From JBBKXP01 sp038251315 (GTDB lineage Bacteria > Pseudomonadota > Alphaproteobacteria > Rhodobacterales > Rhodobacteraceae), in NCBI GenBank assembly GCA_038251315.1, contig JBBSBK010000111.1, forward strand, positions 1 through 10,378: a stretch of 10,378 bases of DNA, given 5' to 3'. Under the pieces are notes generated by a model that saw nothing but the letters and a program-made list of their open reading frames with translations, made no database searches and had not been told where the DNA came from. The position numbers were made by a program, and so were the translations under genes. Shown here piece by piece: positions 1-7,476 of the stretch; position 1 is the stretch's first letter; each line of letters starts with the position of its first letter.

Positions 1-403
1 CCTTTTCGGCCATCAGTTTCTTGGCTGACGGGGCATCCTCAGGGTCGCGCGGTTTGGTTTCCTCTGGCCCCGCTTCCTGTGGTTTGGCCTTATCATCTTC
101 GGGCTTGGGCTCCGAAACAGCGGCCTCTTTCTTCGGCGCAGCCTTTTTCGGCGCGTCACCCGCCGCCCCTTCGCTGATCTGCGCCAGCAGCGCATTCACC
201 CCCACCGTCTCGCCCTCGGCGGCGACGATCTCGGCCAGCGTCCCGGCGACGGGCGATGGCACCTCGACCGTGACTTTGTCAGTCTCCAACTCGCACAGCA
301 TTTCATCGACGGCGACAGCATCGCCCGCCTTTTTGAACCATGTGGCCACGGTGGCCTCGGTAACGCTTTCGCCCAATGTGGGAACGCGGACTTCAGTGCT
401 CAT
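1..403 (-). CDS. sucB: Dihydrolipoyllysine-residue succinyltransferase (E2 of 2-oxoglutarate dehydrogenase), N-terminal part, cut by window edge
   Basis: This is the E2 core subunit (also called odhB) of the cytoplasmic 2-oxoglutarate dehydrogenase complex. It accepts the succinyl group from E1 on a lipoyl arm and passes it to CoA. Only 134 residues are visible. Residues 1-80 form a lipoyl domain with the motif ELETDKVTVEVPSP, and K43 is the lipoylated lysine. Residues about 81-124 are a flexible Ala/Lys/Glu/Pro linker. From about residue 125 the text PSAKKLMAEK begins the peripheral-subunit (E1/E3) binding domain. The catalytic acyltransferase domain lies beyond position 1. The ATG overlaps the sucA stop by four bases (ATGA). 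It is preceded by an AAGGAAG ribosome site inside the last sucA codons, six bases before the start, so translation is probably coupled to sucA. Identity is very secure. Confidence 0.96.
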   Translation of the reverse strand, partial: MSTEVRVPTLGESVTEATVATWFKKAGDAVAVDEMLCELETDKVTVEVPSPVAGTLAEIVAAEGETVGVNALLAQISEGAAGDAPKKAAPKKEAAVSEPKPEDDKAKPQEAGPEETKPRDPEDAPSAKKLMAEK

Positions 404-3363
404 TTCTTGCTTCCTTTCATGGTCAGTGCGTCATCGACAAGGGCCGCCTGCTGCGCCTTGTGCTGGCTGGCAAGGCCCGTCGCGGGCGATGCGGCGGCGG
501 CCCGGCCGGCATAGATGGGCCGGGTATGGGCGGCCTTGATCCGCCCCAGAACCCATTCGAGGTTCGGTTCCATGAACGACCAGCCGCCTTGGTTTTTCGG
601 CTCTTCCTGACACCAGACCATGTCGGCGTTGGTGAACCGCTGCAATTCCTTGACCGCAGACTGGGCCGGGAACGGATAGAACTGTTCGAACCGCAGAATA
701 TAGATATCGTCGATCCCGCGCGCGTCGCGTTCTTCCAGCAGGTCATAGTACACCTTGCCCGAACACATGACGACACGCTTGATGTTCTCATCAGCCACCA
801 ACGTCGTGTCCGAATTTCCCTTTTGCGCGTCGTCCCACAGCACCCGGTGAAAACTCGACCCGGTGGTGAAATCCTCGGCCGTGCTGACCGCCAGTTTATG
901 GCGCAACAGCGATTTCGGCGTCATCAGGATCAGCGGCTTGCGATAGTTGCGGTGCAACTGGCGGCGCAGGATGTGGAAATAGTTGGACGGCGTCGTGCAA
1001 TTGGCGACGATCCAGTTATCCCCGCCGCACATCGTCAGGAACCGTTCCAACCGAGCGGATGAGTGTTCCGGCCCCTGCCCCTCATATCCATGCGGCAAAA
1101 GACAAACGAGGCCCGACATCCGCAACCATTTGCTTTCGCCCGACGAAATGAACTGGTCGAACATGATCTGCGCGCCGTTGGCGAAATCGCCGAACTGTGC
1201 CTCCCATAAGACCAGCGCGTTCGGTTCGGCCAGTGAATAGCCATATTCGAACCCCAGCACCGCGTATTCCGACAGCATCGAATCGATAACTTCGTAATGC
1301 GCCTGACCCTCGCGAATGTGGTTGAGCGGATAATACCGCTCCTCGGTGTTCTGACTGACAAATGCCGAATGGCGCTGCGAAAACGTGCCGCGCGTGGTGT
1401 CCTGCCCGGACAGGCGCACCGGATAATTTTCCAGCAGCAGCGAGCCGAACGACAGCGCCTCGGCGGTCGCCCAATCGAACCCTTTGCCGCTTTCGAACAT
1501 CTCCTTTTTCGCGTCGACAAGGCGGGTAATCGTCTTGTGCAGCGCAAACCCCTCGGGCGCCGTCGTCAGCGCCTTGCCGATATCGGCCATCGTTTCGGGC
1601 GACAGGGCGGTCTTGCCGCGCTGGTATTTGCCCTGCTTCTGGCGGTCCACATGGCTCCACCGTCCATCCAGCCAATCGGCCTTGTTCGGTTTATACGCCT
1701 CGCCAGCGCTGAATTCTTCGTTCAGATGCGCCTGAAACTGCGCCTTCATATCCTCGATCTCGCCCTCGGGGATCAGCCCGTCGCGCACAAGGCGTTCGGT
1801 ATAAAGCGTCAGCGTCGTCTTTTGCTTTTTGATCTTTTGATACATCAGCGGGTTGGTGAACATCGGCTCGTCGCCTTCGTTATGGCCGAAGCGGCGATAG
1901 CAAAAGATGTCCAGCACCACGTCCTTGTGGAATTTCTGGCGAAACTCGGTCGCCACGCGGGCGGCATGCACCACCGCCTCGGGGTCGTCGCCGTTGACGT
2001 GGAAAATCGGCGCTTCGACCATCAGGGCAATGTCGGTGGGATAAGGGCTGGACCGGCTGAACGACGGCGACGTGGTAAACCCGATCTGGTTGTTGACGAT
2101 GATGTGCATCGTCCCGCCGGTGCGATGCCCGACCAGCCCCGACAGGCCCAACCCCTCGGCCACAACACCCTGACCGGCAAAGGCCGCATCGCCGTGCAGC
2201 AGCACCGCCATAACCTTGGTGCGGGTCTTGTCGCCCTTTTGGGCCTGCTTGGCACGGACCTTGCCGAGCACGACGGGATTGACCGCCTCAAGGTGGCTGG
2301 GGTTGGCGGTCAGCGACAGATGCACCGCGTTGCCGTCGAATTCTCGGTCGCTCGACGCACCCAAATGGTATTTCACATCGCCCGACCCATCGACATCCTC
2401 GGGCTTGAAACTGCCGCCCTGAAATTCGTTGAAGATTGCGCGGTAGGGCTTGCCCAACACATTCGCCAGCACCGATAGCCGCCCCCTGTGCGGCATCCCG
2501 ATGATGATTTCCTCGATGCCCAGCGCGCCGCCGCGTTTGATGACCTGCTCCATCGCCGGAATCAGGCTCTCGCCACCGTCCAGACCGAACCGCTTGGTCC
2601 CCATGTATTTGACATGCAGGAACTTTTCGAAACCTTCGGCCTCGACCAGCTTGTTCAGGATCGCTTTCCGGCCGTTCTGGGTGAAACTGATTTCCTTGCC
2701 GTAACCCTCGATCCGTTCCTTCAGCCAACCAGCCTCTTGGGGATTGGAAATGTGCATGTATTGCAGCGCAAACGTGCCGCAATAGGTGCGTCGCACAATC
2801 GCGATGATCTCGTTCATCGTTGCGATTTCAAGGCCAAGGACGTTGTCGATGAAAATCGGGCGATCCATGTCGGCGGCGGTAAAGCCATAGGATTCCGGGT
2901 CTAGCTCGGGGTGGTTCTTGGTGTCGCGCATGCCCAGCGGATCGAGGTCGGCAATCAGGTGGCCGCGGATGCGATAGGCGCGGATGATCATCAGGGCACG
3001 CAGCGAATCCAGAACCGCGACACGCACCTGCGAATCCGACAGTCCGACACCCTTTTCAGCGGCCTTGGCGGCGATCTTTTGCCCGGCAGCTTTTGGCTCG
3101 ACCGGCCACTGCCCATCCAGCGCCGCCGTCAGATCGTCACCGGGAACCGGCGGCCAATCGGTGCGGGCCCAAGACGGCCCCGCCGCCTCGGCCCGTGCAT
3201 CGTCCGCAGGGTCGCCCAACCCCTTGAAGAACGCCCGCCAGCTTTCATCGACCGCAGTCGGGTCATCGGCATAACGGGCATACAACTGTTCGATATATTC
3301 CGCATTGTGGCCCTGCATAAAGCTGGAAGCATGGAATTGGTCGGTGGGGGATTGCTCGGTCAT
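400..3363 (-). CDS. sucA: 2-oxoglutarate dehydrogenase E1 component (thiamine diphosphate dependent)
   Basis: SucA decarboxylates 2-oxoglutarate using thiamine diphosphate and transfers the succinyl group to the lipoyl arm of SucB in the TCA cycle. The protein is 987 residues, typical for alphaproteobacteria and longer than the roughly 933 of E. coli. Residues about 11-48 form the small N-terminal domain (HASSFMQGHNAEYIEQLYAR). The thiamine-binding region follows: H250 in FLHVKYMGTKRFGLDGGE, H292 in GMPHRGRL, D392 in HGDAAFAGQG, and N425 and I427 in VNNQIGF. These align with E. coli H260, H298, D392, N425 and I427 as I recall them. RRFGHNEGDEP follows at about 490-500, then the pyrimidine-binding and C-terminal domains. 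An in-frame ATG at 3372 would add three residues. I chose 3363 because GAGG then sits nine bases upstream, and because MTEQSP is the usual family N-terminus. The gene lies 88 bases after sucD and overlaps sucB by four bases. Confidence 0.98.
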   Translation of the reverse strand: MTEQSPTDQFHASSFMQGHNAEYIEQLYARYADDPTAVDESWRAFFKGLGDPADDARAEAAGPSWARTDWPPVPGDDLTAALDGQWPVEPKAAGQKIAAKAAEKGVGLSDSQVRVAVLDSLRALMIIRAYRIRGHLIADLDPLGMRDTKNHPELDPESYGFTAADMDRPIFIDNVLGLEIATMNEIIAIVRRTYCGTFALQYMHISNPQEAGWLKERIEGYGKEISFTQNGRKAILNKLVEAEGFEKFLHVKYMGTKRFGLDGGESLIPAMEQVIKRGGALGIEEIIIGMPHRGRLSVLANVLGKPYRAIFNEFQGGSFKPEDVDGSGDVKYHLGASSDREFDGNAVHLSLTANPSHLEAVNPVVLGKVRAKQAQKGDKTRTKVMAVLLHGDAAFAGQGVVAEGLGLSGLVGHRTGGTMHIIVNNQIGFTTSPSFSRSSPYPTDIALMVEAPIFHVNGDDPEAVVHAARVATEFRQKFHKDVVLDIFCYRRFGHNEGDEPMFTNPLMYQKIKKQKTTLTLYTERLVRDGLIPEGEIEDMKAQFQAHLNEEFSAGEAYKPNKADWLDGRWSHVDRQKQGKYQRGKTALSPETMADIGKALTTAPEGFALHKTITRLVDAKKEMFESGKGFDWATAEALSFGSLLLENYPVRLSGQDTTRGTFSQRHSAFVSQNTEERYYPLNHIREGQAHYEVIDSMLSEYAVLGFEYGYSLAEPNALVLWEAQFGDFANGAQIMFDQFISSGESKWLRMSGLVCLLPHGYEGQGPEHSSARLERFLTMCGGDNWIVANCTTPSNYFHILRRQLHRNYRKPLILMTPKSLLRHKLAVSTAEDFTTGSSFHRVLWDDAQKGNSDTTLVADENIKRVVMCSGKVYYDLLEERDARGIDDIYILRFEQFYPFPAQSAVKELQRFTNADMVWCQEEPKNQGGWSFMEPNLEWVLGRIKAAHTRPIYAGRAAAASPATGLASQHKAQQAALVDDALTMKGSKK
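410..416 (-). promoter_or_regulatory. Ribosome binding site of sucB inside the sucA 3' end
   Basis: The minus strand reads AAGGAAG, then six bases, then the sucB ATG. The site lies in the codons for the Lys-Gly-Ser-Lys-Lys tail of SucA, so one stretch encodes the SucA C-terminus and serves as the Shine-Dalgarno site for sucB. This supports the four-base overlap start at 403. Confidence 0.7.
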
Positions 3364-3372
3364 TGTGTTCAT

Positions 3373-3376
3373 CCTC
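3373..3376 (-). promoter_or_regulatory. Ribosome binding site that decides the sucA start
   Basis: On the minus strand GAGG is followed by nine bases and then the ATG at 3363. The alternative ATG at 3372 directly abuts GAGG, which leaves no room for a Shine-Dalgarno interaction. This favours the shorter SucA by three residues. Confidence 0.6.
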
Positions 3377-3397
3377 GGATGACAGTTGATTTAATCC

Positions 3398-3455
3398 GTA
3401 GGGCGGGGTTGCACCCCGCCACCATTTCACAAGGTGGGATGAAACCCCACCCTAC
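3398..3455. repeat. Nested palindromic repeat between sucD and sucA (two inverted hairpin units)
   Basis: Two 23-base arms (3398-3420 and 3433-3455) are inverted copies of each other, matching at 19 of 23 positions around a 12-base spacer. Each arm also folds on itself: GGCGGGG/CCCCGCC with a five-base loop on the left, and GGTGGG/CCCACC with a seven-base loop on the right. One difference between the arms is compensatory: C3404-G3418 in the left stem corresponds to T3435-A3449 in the right stem. The right arm runs into sucD, and its terminal CTAC contains the sucD TAG stop. No T-run follows on the minus strand, so it is not a classical terminator. It resembles REP/BIME-type elements and may stabilise sucCD mRNA or tune sucAB expression. 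Confidence 0.8.
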
Positions 3456-4333
3456 CCGATCGCCTTCAACACAGCCTCGCCCAGCCCTGCCGGGCTTTCC
3501 GCCACCACGATCCCGGCGCGTTTCATCGCTTCGATCTTGCTTTCCGCATCACCCTTGCCGCCCGCGACGATGGCGCCGGCATGGCCCATCCGGCGACCCG
3601 GCGGCGCGGTGCGGCCCGCAATGAACCCGGCGGTCGGTTTCCAGCGGCCCGCCTTGCGCTCGTCCATCAGGAACTGCGCCGCGTCTTCCTCGGCCTGCCC
3701 GCCAATCTCGCCGATCATGATGATCGAATGGGTGGCGTCGTCGGCCAGAAACATTTCCAGAATGTCGATATGTTCGGTCCCCTTGATCGGGTCGCCGCCG
3801 ATGCCGACGGCGGTGGATTGGCCCAGCCCGCTGTCGCTCGTCTGCTTGACAGCCTCATAGGTCAGCGTCCCCGACCGGGACACGACCCCGACCGATCCGG
3901 CCTTGTGGATATGCCCCGGCATGATCCCGATCTTGCACTGGTCGGGGGTGATGACACCGGGGCAGTTCGGCCCGATCAGGCGGCTTTTCGACCCGTCCAG
4001 CGCCCGCTTCACGCGCATCATGTCCAGCACCGGGATGCCTTCGGTGATACAGATGATCAGTGGCATTTCTGCGTCGATCGCCTCAAGGATACTGTCGGCG
4101 GCGAAGGGTGGCGGGACGTAAATCACGCTTGCGTTGGCCTGCGTCACCGCCATCGCCTCATGCACCGTGTTGAAAACCGGCAGGTCAAGGTGGCTGGTCC
4201 CACCCTTTCCGGGAGTCACCCCGCCGACCATCTTGGTGCCATAGGCAATGGCCTGTTCGCTGTGAAACGTGCCCTGACTGCCGGTGATGCCCTGACAGAT
4301 GACGCGGGTGGTGTTGTCGACGAGAATGGCCAT
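3452..4333 (-). CDS. sucD: Succinyl-CoA synthetase (succinate-CoA ligase) alpha subunit
   Basis: SucD pairs with SucC to interconvert succinyl-CoA and succinate with nucleotide phosphorylation, in the cytoplasm. The protein is 293 residues, close to the usual 289-295. The N-terminal CoA-binding Rossmann domain shows GITGSQGTFH at residues 15-24, followed by GVTPGKGG. The central motif IGPNCPGVITP precedes the ligase domain. The phosphorylated active-site histidine is H251 in PPGRRMGHAGAI, with GGKGDAESKIEAM after it. An AGGAGG ribosome site lies five bases before the ATG, the strongest in the operon. The start is 45 bases after the stop of the small exported-protein gene. The TAG stop lies inside the palindromic repeat that follows. 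Confidence 0.98.
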   Translation of the reverse strand: MAILVDNTTRVICQGITGSQGTFHSEQAIAYGTKMVGGVTPGKGGTSHLDLPVFNTVHEAMAVTQANASVIYVPPPFAADSILEAIDAEMPLIICITEGIPVLDMMRVKRALDGSKSRLIGPNCPGVITPDQCKIGIMPGHIHKAGSVGVVSRSGTLTYEAVKQTSDSGLGQSTAVGIGGDPIKGTEHIDILEMFLADDATHSIIMIGEIGGQAEEDAAQFLMDERKAGRWKPTAGFIAGRTAPPGRRMGHAGAIVAGGKGDAESKIEAMKRAGIVVAESPAGLGEAVLKAIG

Positions 4334-4378
4334 GCGGGCCTCCTAATTTGGATGATTTGCAGGGGCGGCAGGCATTGG

Positions 4379-4900
4379 CTAGTTGCCGCCGTCGCGGCGG
4401 GTGAATGTGAACCGGATTTCGCTGTCGGTATCGCTGTCGCAGACCGGATCCTGACCGCCACCGGTCACATAGGCGCGGGTCGCGTCGCCAATGGAAAACG
4501 CAGTGCAGTCCAACTCGTCCGGGATTGGCACCGTCGGCAGGTTTGCAACCTTGGCAAGGGTTTGCAGCGTAAACGTCGCAGCGTGGGTGCCATCGGACGG
4601 GCTGCCGACCGCACAGATGCGCCCGCCGTCATACAGCGTGACGAACAACGCCTGGTCGGTGCTCAGTTCGATCACGCCCATCTCATCGTCGTCCTGCCGC
4701 ACCCATCCGGCGTCGGTAAACATCGCCGCCGTCAGCACGGGATCGCCGTCACCCAAAATACAGGCGGAAAAGGCCGACCCCAGCCCTGGCTGGCTGGCTG
4801 ACAGACCGTTCAGCGCGGACTGCAAAACCGGATTGGGTTCTGCCAATGCGACCGCCGGGGTCAGCATCAAAATAGCGAGCGTGAATTTTGCAGAACGCAT
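4379..4900 (-). CDS. Small exported protein of unknown function embedded in the suc operon
   Basis: I do not recognise this family. The 173-residue protein starts with a classical Sec signal peptide: two basic residues near the N-terminus, a hydrophobic stretch, and ALA-EP with likely cleavage after residue 20. The mature part has four cysteines (C47, C96, C132, C154), enough for two disulfides in the periplasm, and is rich in Asp (for example WVRQDDDEMG). No membrane segment follows the signal peptide. The ATG shares one base with the sucC stop (TGATG). A GTG one codon earlier overlaps the stop by four bases and would add one residue. Either way translation should be coupled to sucC. It is odd for a secreted protein to sit between two cytoplasmic enzyme subunits. 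From memory, related Rhodobacterales suc operons also carry small unknown ORFs near here. Confidence 0.85.
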   Translation of the reverse strand: MRSAKFTLAILMLTPAVALAEPNPVLQSALNGLSASQPGLGSAFSACILGDGDPVLTAAMFTDAGWVRQDDDEMGVIELSTDQALFVTLYDGGRICAVGSPSDGTHAATFTLQTLAKVANLPTVPIPDELDCTAFSIGDATRAYVTGGGQDPVCDSDTDSEIRFTFTRRDGGN

Positions 4901-6093
4901 CACCCCTTCACCGCCTTCACGATCTTCTCTGCCCCGTCCCGTAAATCATCCGCCGCGATCACGTTCAGCCCGCTTTCGTTGATGATCTTCTTGCCCTCGG
5001 CCACCTTGGTGCCCTCAAGGCGCACGACCAGCGGCACCTTCAGCCCGACCTCTTTCACCGCCGCAACCACGCCTTCGGCAATGACATCGCAACGCATGAT
5101 GCCGCCAAAGATGTTCACCAGAATCCCTTTGACCTGCGGGTCGGACGTGATGATCTTGAACGCCTCGGTCACTTTCTCCTTGGTCGCCCCGCCGCCCACA
5201 TCCAGAAAATTGGCCGGTTCCGCACCATACAGCTTGATGATGTCCATCGTCGCCATCGCCAGTCCGGCACCGTTGACCATGCAGCCAATCTCACCGTCCA
5301 GCGCGATATAATTCAGGTCGTATTTCGACGCGGCGAGTTCCTTGGGGTCCTCTTCCGTCTCGTCGCGCAGCGATGCAATGTCGGCGTGGCGATAAAGCGC
5401 GTTGCCGTCGAACCCCATCTTGGCGTCCAGACATTTCAGATCGCCCTTGTCGGTGACGATCAGCGGGTTGATTTCCAGCATCTCCATGTCCTTGTCGGTG
5501 AACAGCTTGTACAGGATGCCCATCAGCCCGACGCATTGCTTGACCTGCTGACCCGACAGGCCAAGGCCGAAGGCGATGCGCCGCCCGTGGTGCGCCTGAT
5601 ATCCGGTGGCCGGATCGACCGAGATGGTGATGATCTTGTCGGGGGTGTTGTGCGCCACCTCCTCGATATCCATGCCGCCTTCGGTGCTGGCGACGAACGA
5701 AATCCGGCTGGTCTGGCGGTCGACCAGAATGGCCAGATACAGCTCGGTTTCGATCCCCGCACCGTCCTCGATATAAATGCGGTTGACGGTCTTGCCCGCC
5801 GGGCCGGTCTGTTTGGTCACCAGCGTGCGGCCCAGCATCTTTTTGGCCTCTGCCGCCGCCTCGGCCACGGATTTGGTCAGGCGCACACCACCCGCCTCGC
5901 CCGCGTCGGCCTCTTTGAACTTGCCCTTGCCACGGCCACCAGCGTGAATCTGCGCCTTGACGACCCACAACGGCCCGTCCAACTCGCCCGCCGCCGTCTT
6001 GGCGTCTTCGGCACGCAACACGGCACGGCCATCGCTGACCGGGGCACCATAACTGCGCAGCAGAGCCTTTGCCTGATATTCGTGGATGTTCAT
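4900..6093 (-). CDS. sucC: Succinyl-CoA synthetase (ADP-forming) beta subunit
   Basis: SucC carries the nucleotide-binding ATP-grasp domain and part of the succinate site of succinyl-CoA synthetase, and it works with SucD. The protein is 397 residues against 388 in E. coli. It starts MNIHEYQAKALL, the hallmark N-terminus. ATP-grasp motifs follow: VVKAQIHAGGRGKGKFK (44-60), MLEINPLIV (205-213) and CLDAKMGFDGNA. The C-terminal ligase domain shows VNGAGLAMATMD (273-284), FLDVGGGA (296-303) and NIFGGIMRCD (327-336). The frame stays open upstream to 6234, but that extension translates the operator repeat and has no family homology. The ATG at 6093 has AAGGGG upstream at suitable spacing. It is the first gene of the suc operon and its stop touches the next gene. 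Confidence 0.98.
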   Translation of the reverse strand: MNIHEYQAKALLRSYGAPVSDGRAVLRAEDAKTAAGELDGPLWVVKAQIHAGGRGKGKFKEADAGEAGGVRLTKSVAEAAAEAKKMLGRTLVTKQTGPAGKTVNRIYIEDGAGIETELYLAILVDRQTSRISFVASTEGGMDIEEVAHNTPDKIITISVDPATGYQAHHGRRIAFGLGLSGQQVKQCVGLMGILYKLFTDKDMEMLEINPLIVTDKGDLKCLDAKMGFDGNALYRHADIASLRDETEEDPKELAASKYDLNYIALDGEIGCMVNGAGLAMATMDIIKLYGAEPANFLDVGGGATKEKVTEAFKIITSDPQVKGILVNIFGGIMRCDVIAEGVVAAVKEVGLKVPLVVRLEGTKVAEGKKIINESGLNVIAADDLRDGAEKIVKAVKG

Positions 6094-6192
6094 CGGCCGG
6101 TTCCCCTTTGATCTGGCGCTATCAAAGGCTTCAAACCACATCGAATGAGGCGTAAAAACCGCGAATGCGTGAATAACGATGAAAATCCGACA

Positions 6193-6227
6193 TTTGTGAT
6201 CACACGTTTCCGGCGTGTGATCACAAA
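6193..6227. promoter_or_regulatory. Twin-palindrome operator candidate upstream of the suc operon
   Basis: Two 14-base arms, TTTGTGATCACACG and its exact reverse complement, flank a seven-base spacer. Each arm contains the ten-base palindrome TGTGATCACA (6195-6204 and 6216-6225). The palindrome centres are 21 bp apart, two helical turns, so two dimers would sit on the same face of the DNA. The site is about 100-135 bases upstream of the sucC ATG and seven bases past the stop of the preceding gene. That position fits an activator of the suc operon. The sequence resembles FadR-type GntR operators (T-x-GT...AC-x-A). From memory, the GntR regulator AkgR activates TCA-cycle genes in Rhodobacter sphaeroides; linking it to this site is inference. 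I could not place a convincing -35/-10 pair downstream. Confidence 0.7.
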
Positions 6228-6234
6228 CCGGCAC

Positions 6235-7440
6235 TCAGTTCAGAATCACCATGTAAAGCGCGGCGTCGCCCTGCATCATCTGCGCAAACTGGTTCAGACT
6301 GGCGGTGCTAACCAGTGGGCCGTTTTCGACGTAAGGCAGCAGGCTGACGCCCTGCACGAAACCAACGATATCGACCGGCGGCGGGTCCTGCATCAGCTTG
6401 GCCAGATTGATGCCTGCGCCGTCACCAAACCGCCAGTGCGGGATCAGCAGGCTGCCGTTCAGCACCCCCTCGGCATCGGCCAGAACCTTGCGCCAGGCGT
6501 TGCCGGTTTCGGGTGGAAAGACGATGGGCAACGCCGATTGCTGGTTCTTGTTCGGAATCCATTCGGCGTCGTTGTCGGTTTCACGCGCGACACGGTCCCA
6601 GAATATCCGGTTATCCGCGATCATCGCCTGAAAATGCGCGTGGGCCGACCGCGACAGTACCGGGTCGGGCTGTTGCTGGATGGCAAAGACCACCATCGCG
6701 ATCAGATCGGCATAGGTGCCGTACATGGCGCTGCTGTCATAGCCATAGGGGTCGTCGACCACGGGCCCGGCCATCGCCTGCATCTGCGCGACCGCACCCT
6801 GCACCCGTCCGATCGCCGGGGCGGGGTGAAACGCCAGCACAACCTCGGACACGCCCGACAGCAGATGCGCATAGGCCGACAGCCATGCCGCATCGGCGGT
6901 GTCGAACCGGATCACGGGCGGGGTAAACCTATCGTCCATGCCCCGGTTCAGGGTCATCCCCGCAACGTTCAGAAAGTCCTCGCCCGGATCGCGCGCCCCG
7001 TTGTTGTTGATGTCAAACCACAGATCGGCGGTGTCGATGGTGACGGCAACGTCATCGGCGTCGGTGATCCCGTTCAGCGCTTGCAACGCCAGATCGAGGT
7101 CGGCTTCGACATCGGCAAACATCTGCTCGACCACCTCGGGATCAAAGGCGTCGGGGGTCGGGTTGTCGTCAATCGGCAGGCGCAGGATCGGCATGCCGAG
7201 CGTTTCGGTCAACACCCCGCTCATCCCGAACCGATACCGGGTTTGCAGCGCACGTTCGATGGACGTCAGGAACCGCAGGCCGCCGATGGCAAAACGGTCG
7301 GACGCGGTCGGGTCGGTGATCGCTTCAACCGCCGTCAGCGTGGCCCCGATCCCGTCAGACGCAATCTGCGCGGACAGGTCGGCATGAGCGGGGGCAGCAA
7401 GGGCCGTGACGATAAGGGTGGAAAGCATAAGGCGTTTCAT
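6235..7440 (-). CDS. Exported protein of unknown function with an EF-hand-like calcium loop
   Basis: I do not recognise this 401-residue protein. It begins with a Sec signal peptide (MKRLMLSTLIVTALAAPAHA, likely cleaved after residue 20), so it should be periplasmic or secreted. I see no lipobox, no later membrane segment and no cysteine. Residues 143-154 (DINNNGARDPGE) match the 12-position EF-hand/dockerin loop, with D1, N3, N5, G6, D9 and E12 in place, so calcium binding is likely. Only one such loop is visible. The rest looks like a mainly helical globular protein with many Asp and Met residues. A GGAG site lies seven bases before the ATG. It has its own candidate promoter with tandem operators just upstream, and the suc operator follows its stop. 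It therefore looks like a separately regulated single gene. Its role is unknown. Confidence 0.85.
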   Translation of the reverse strand: MKRLMLSTLIVTALAAPAHADLSAQIASDGIGATLTAVEAITDPTASDRFAIGGLRFLTSIERALQTRYRFGMSGVLTETLGMPILRLPIDDNPTPDAFDPEVVEQMFADVEADLDLALQALNGITDADDVAVTIDTADLWFDINNNGARDPGEDFLNVAGMTLNRGMDDRFTPPVIRFDTADAAWLSAYAHLLSGVSEVVLAFHPAPAIGRVQGAVAQMQAMAGPVVDDPYGYDSSAMYGTYADLIAMVVFAIQQQPDPVLSRSAHAHFQAMIADNRIFWDRVARETDNDAEWIPNKNQQSALPIVFPPETGNAWRKVLADAEGVLNGSLLIPHWRFGDGAGINLAKLMQDPPPVDIVGFVQGVSLLPYVENGPLVSTASLNQFAQMMQGDAALYMVILN

Positions 7441-7476
7441 GAAGATACTCCGATATGGGCCGATTCTATTATTTCT

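Noticed and set aside
1297..2478. Long plus-strand open frame opposite sucA (393 codons), and similar ones at 3581-4801, 5386-6111, 6145-7479 and 7489-8802
   Set aside because: These are antisense shadows of high-GC genes. They are Arg/His/Gly-rich, have no recognisable motifs, and lie opposite genes identified with high certainty.
3398..3455. Rho-independent terminator between sucD and sucA
   Set aside because: The stem is strong, but the minus strand has no T-run after it and sucA lies only about 35 bases beyond. Full termination would silence sucAB unless a promoter existed in that short gap, and I see none.
6193..6227. CRP/FNR-type site or Rho-independent terminator at the twin palindrome
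   Set aside because: TGTGA and TCACA abut with no six-base spacer, and there is no TTGAT-N4-ATCAA pattern. As a hairpin it has an AT-rich stem and no following T-run in either direction, so it does not look like a terminator.
6094..6234. N-terminal extension of SucC to 6234
   Set aside because: The open frame continues, but the extra residues translate the operator repeat and leader. The family start MNIHEYQAK at 6093 has its own ribosome site.
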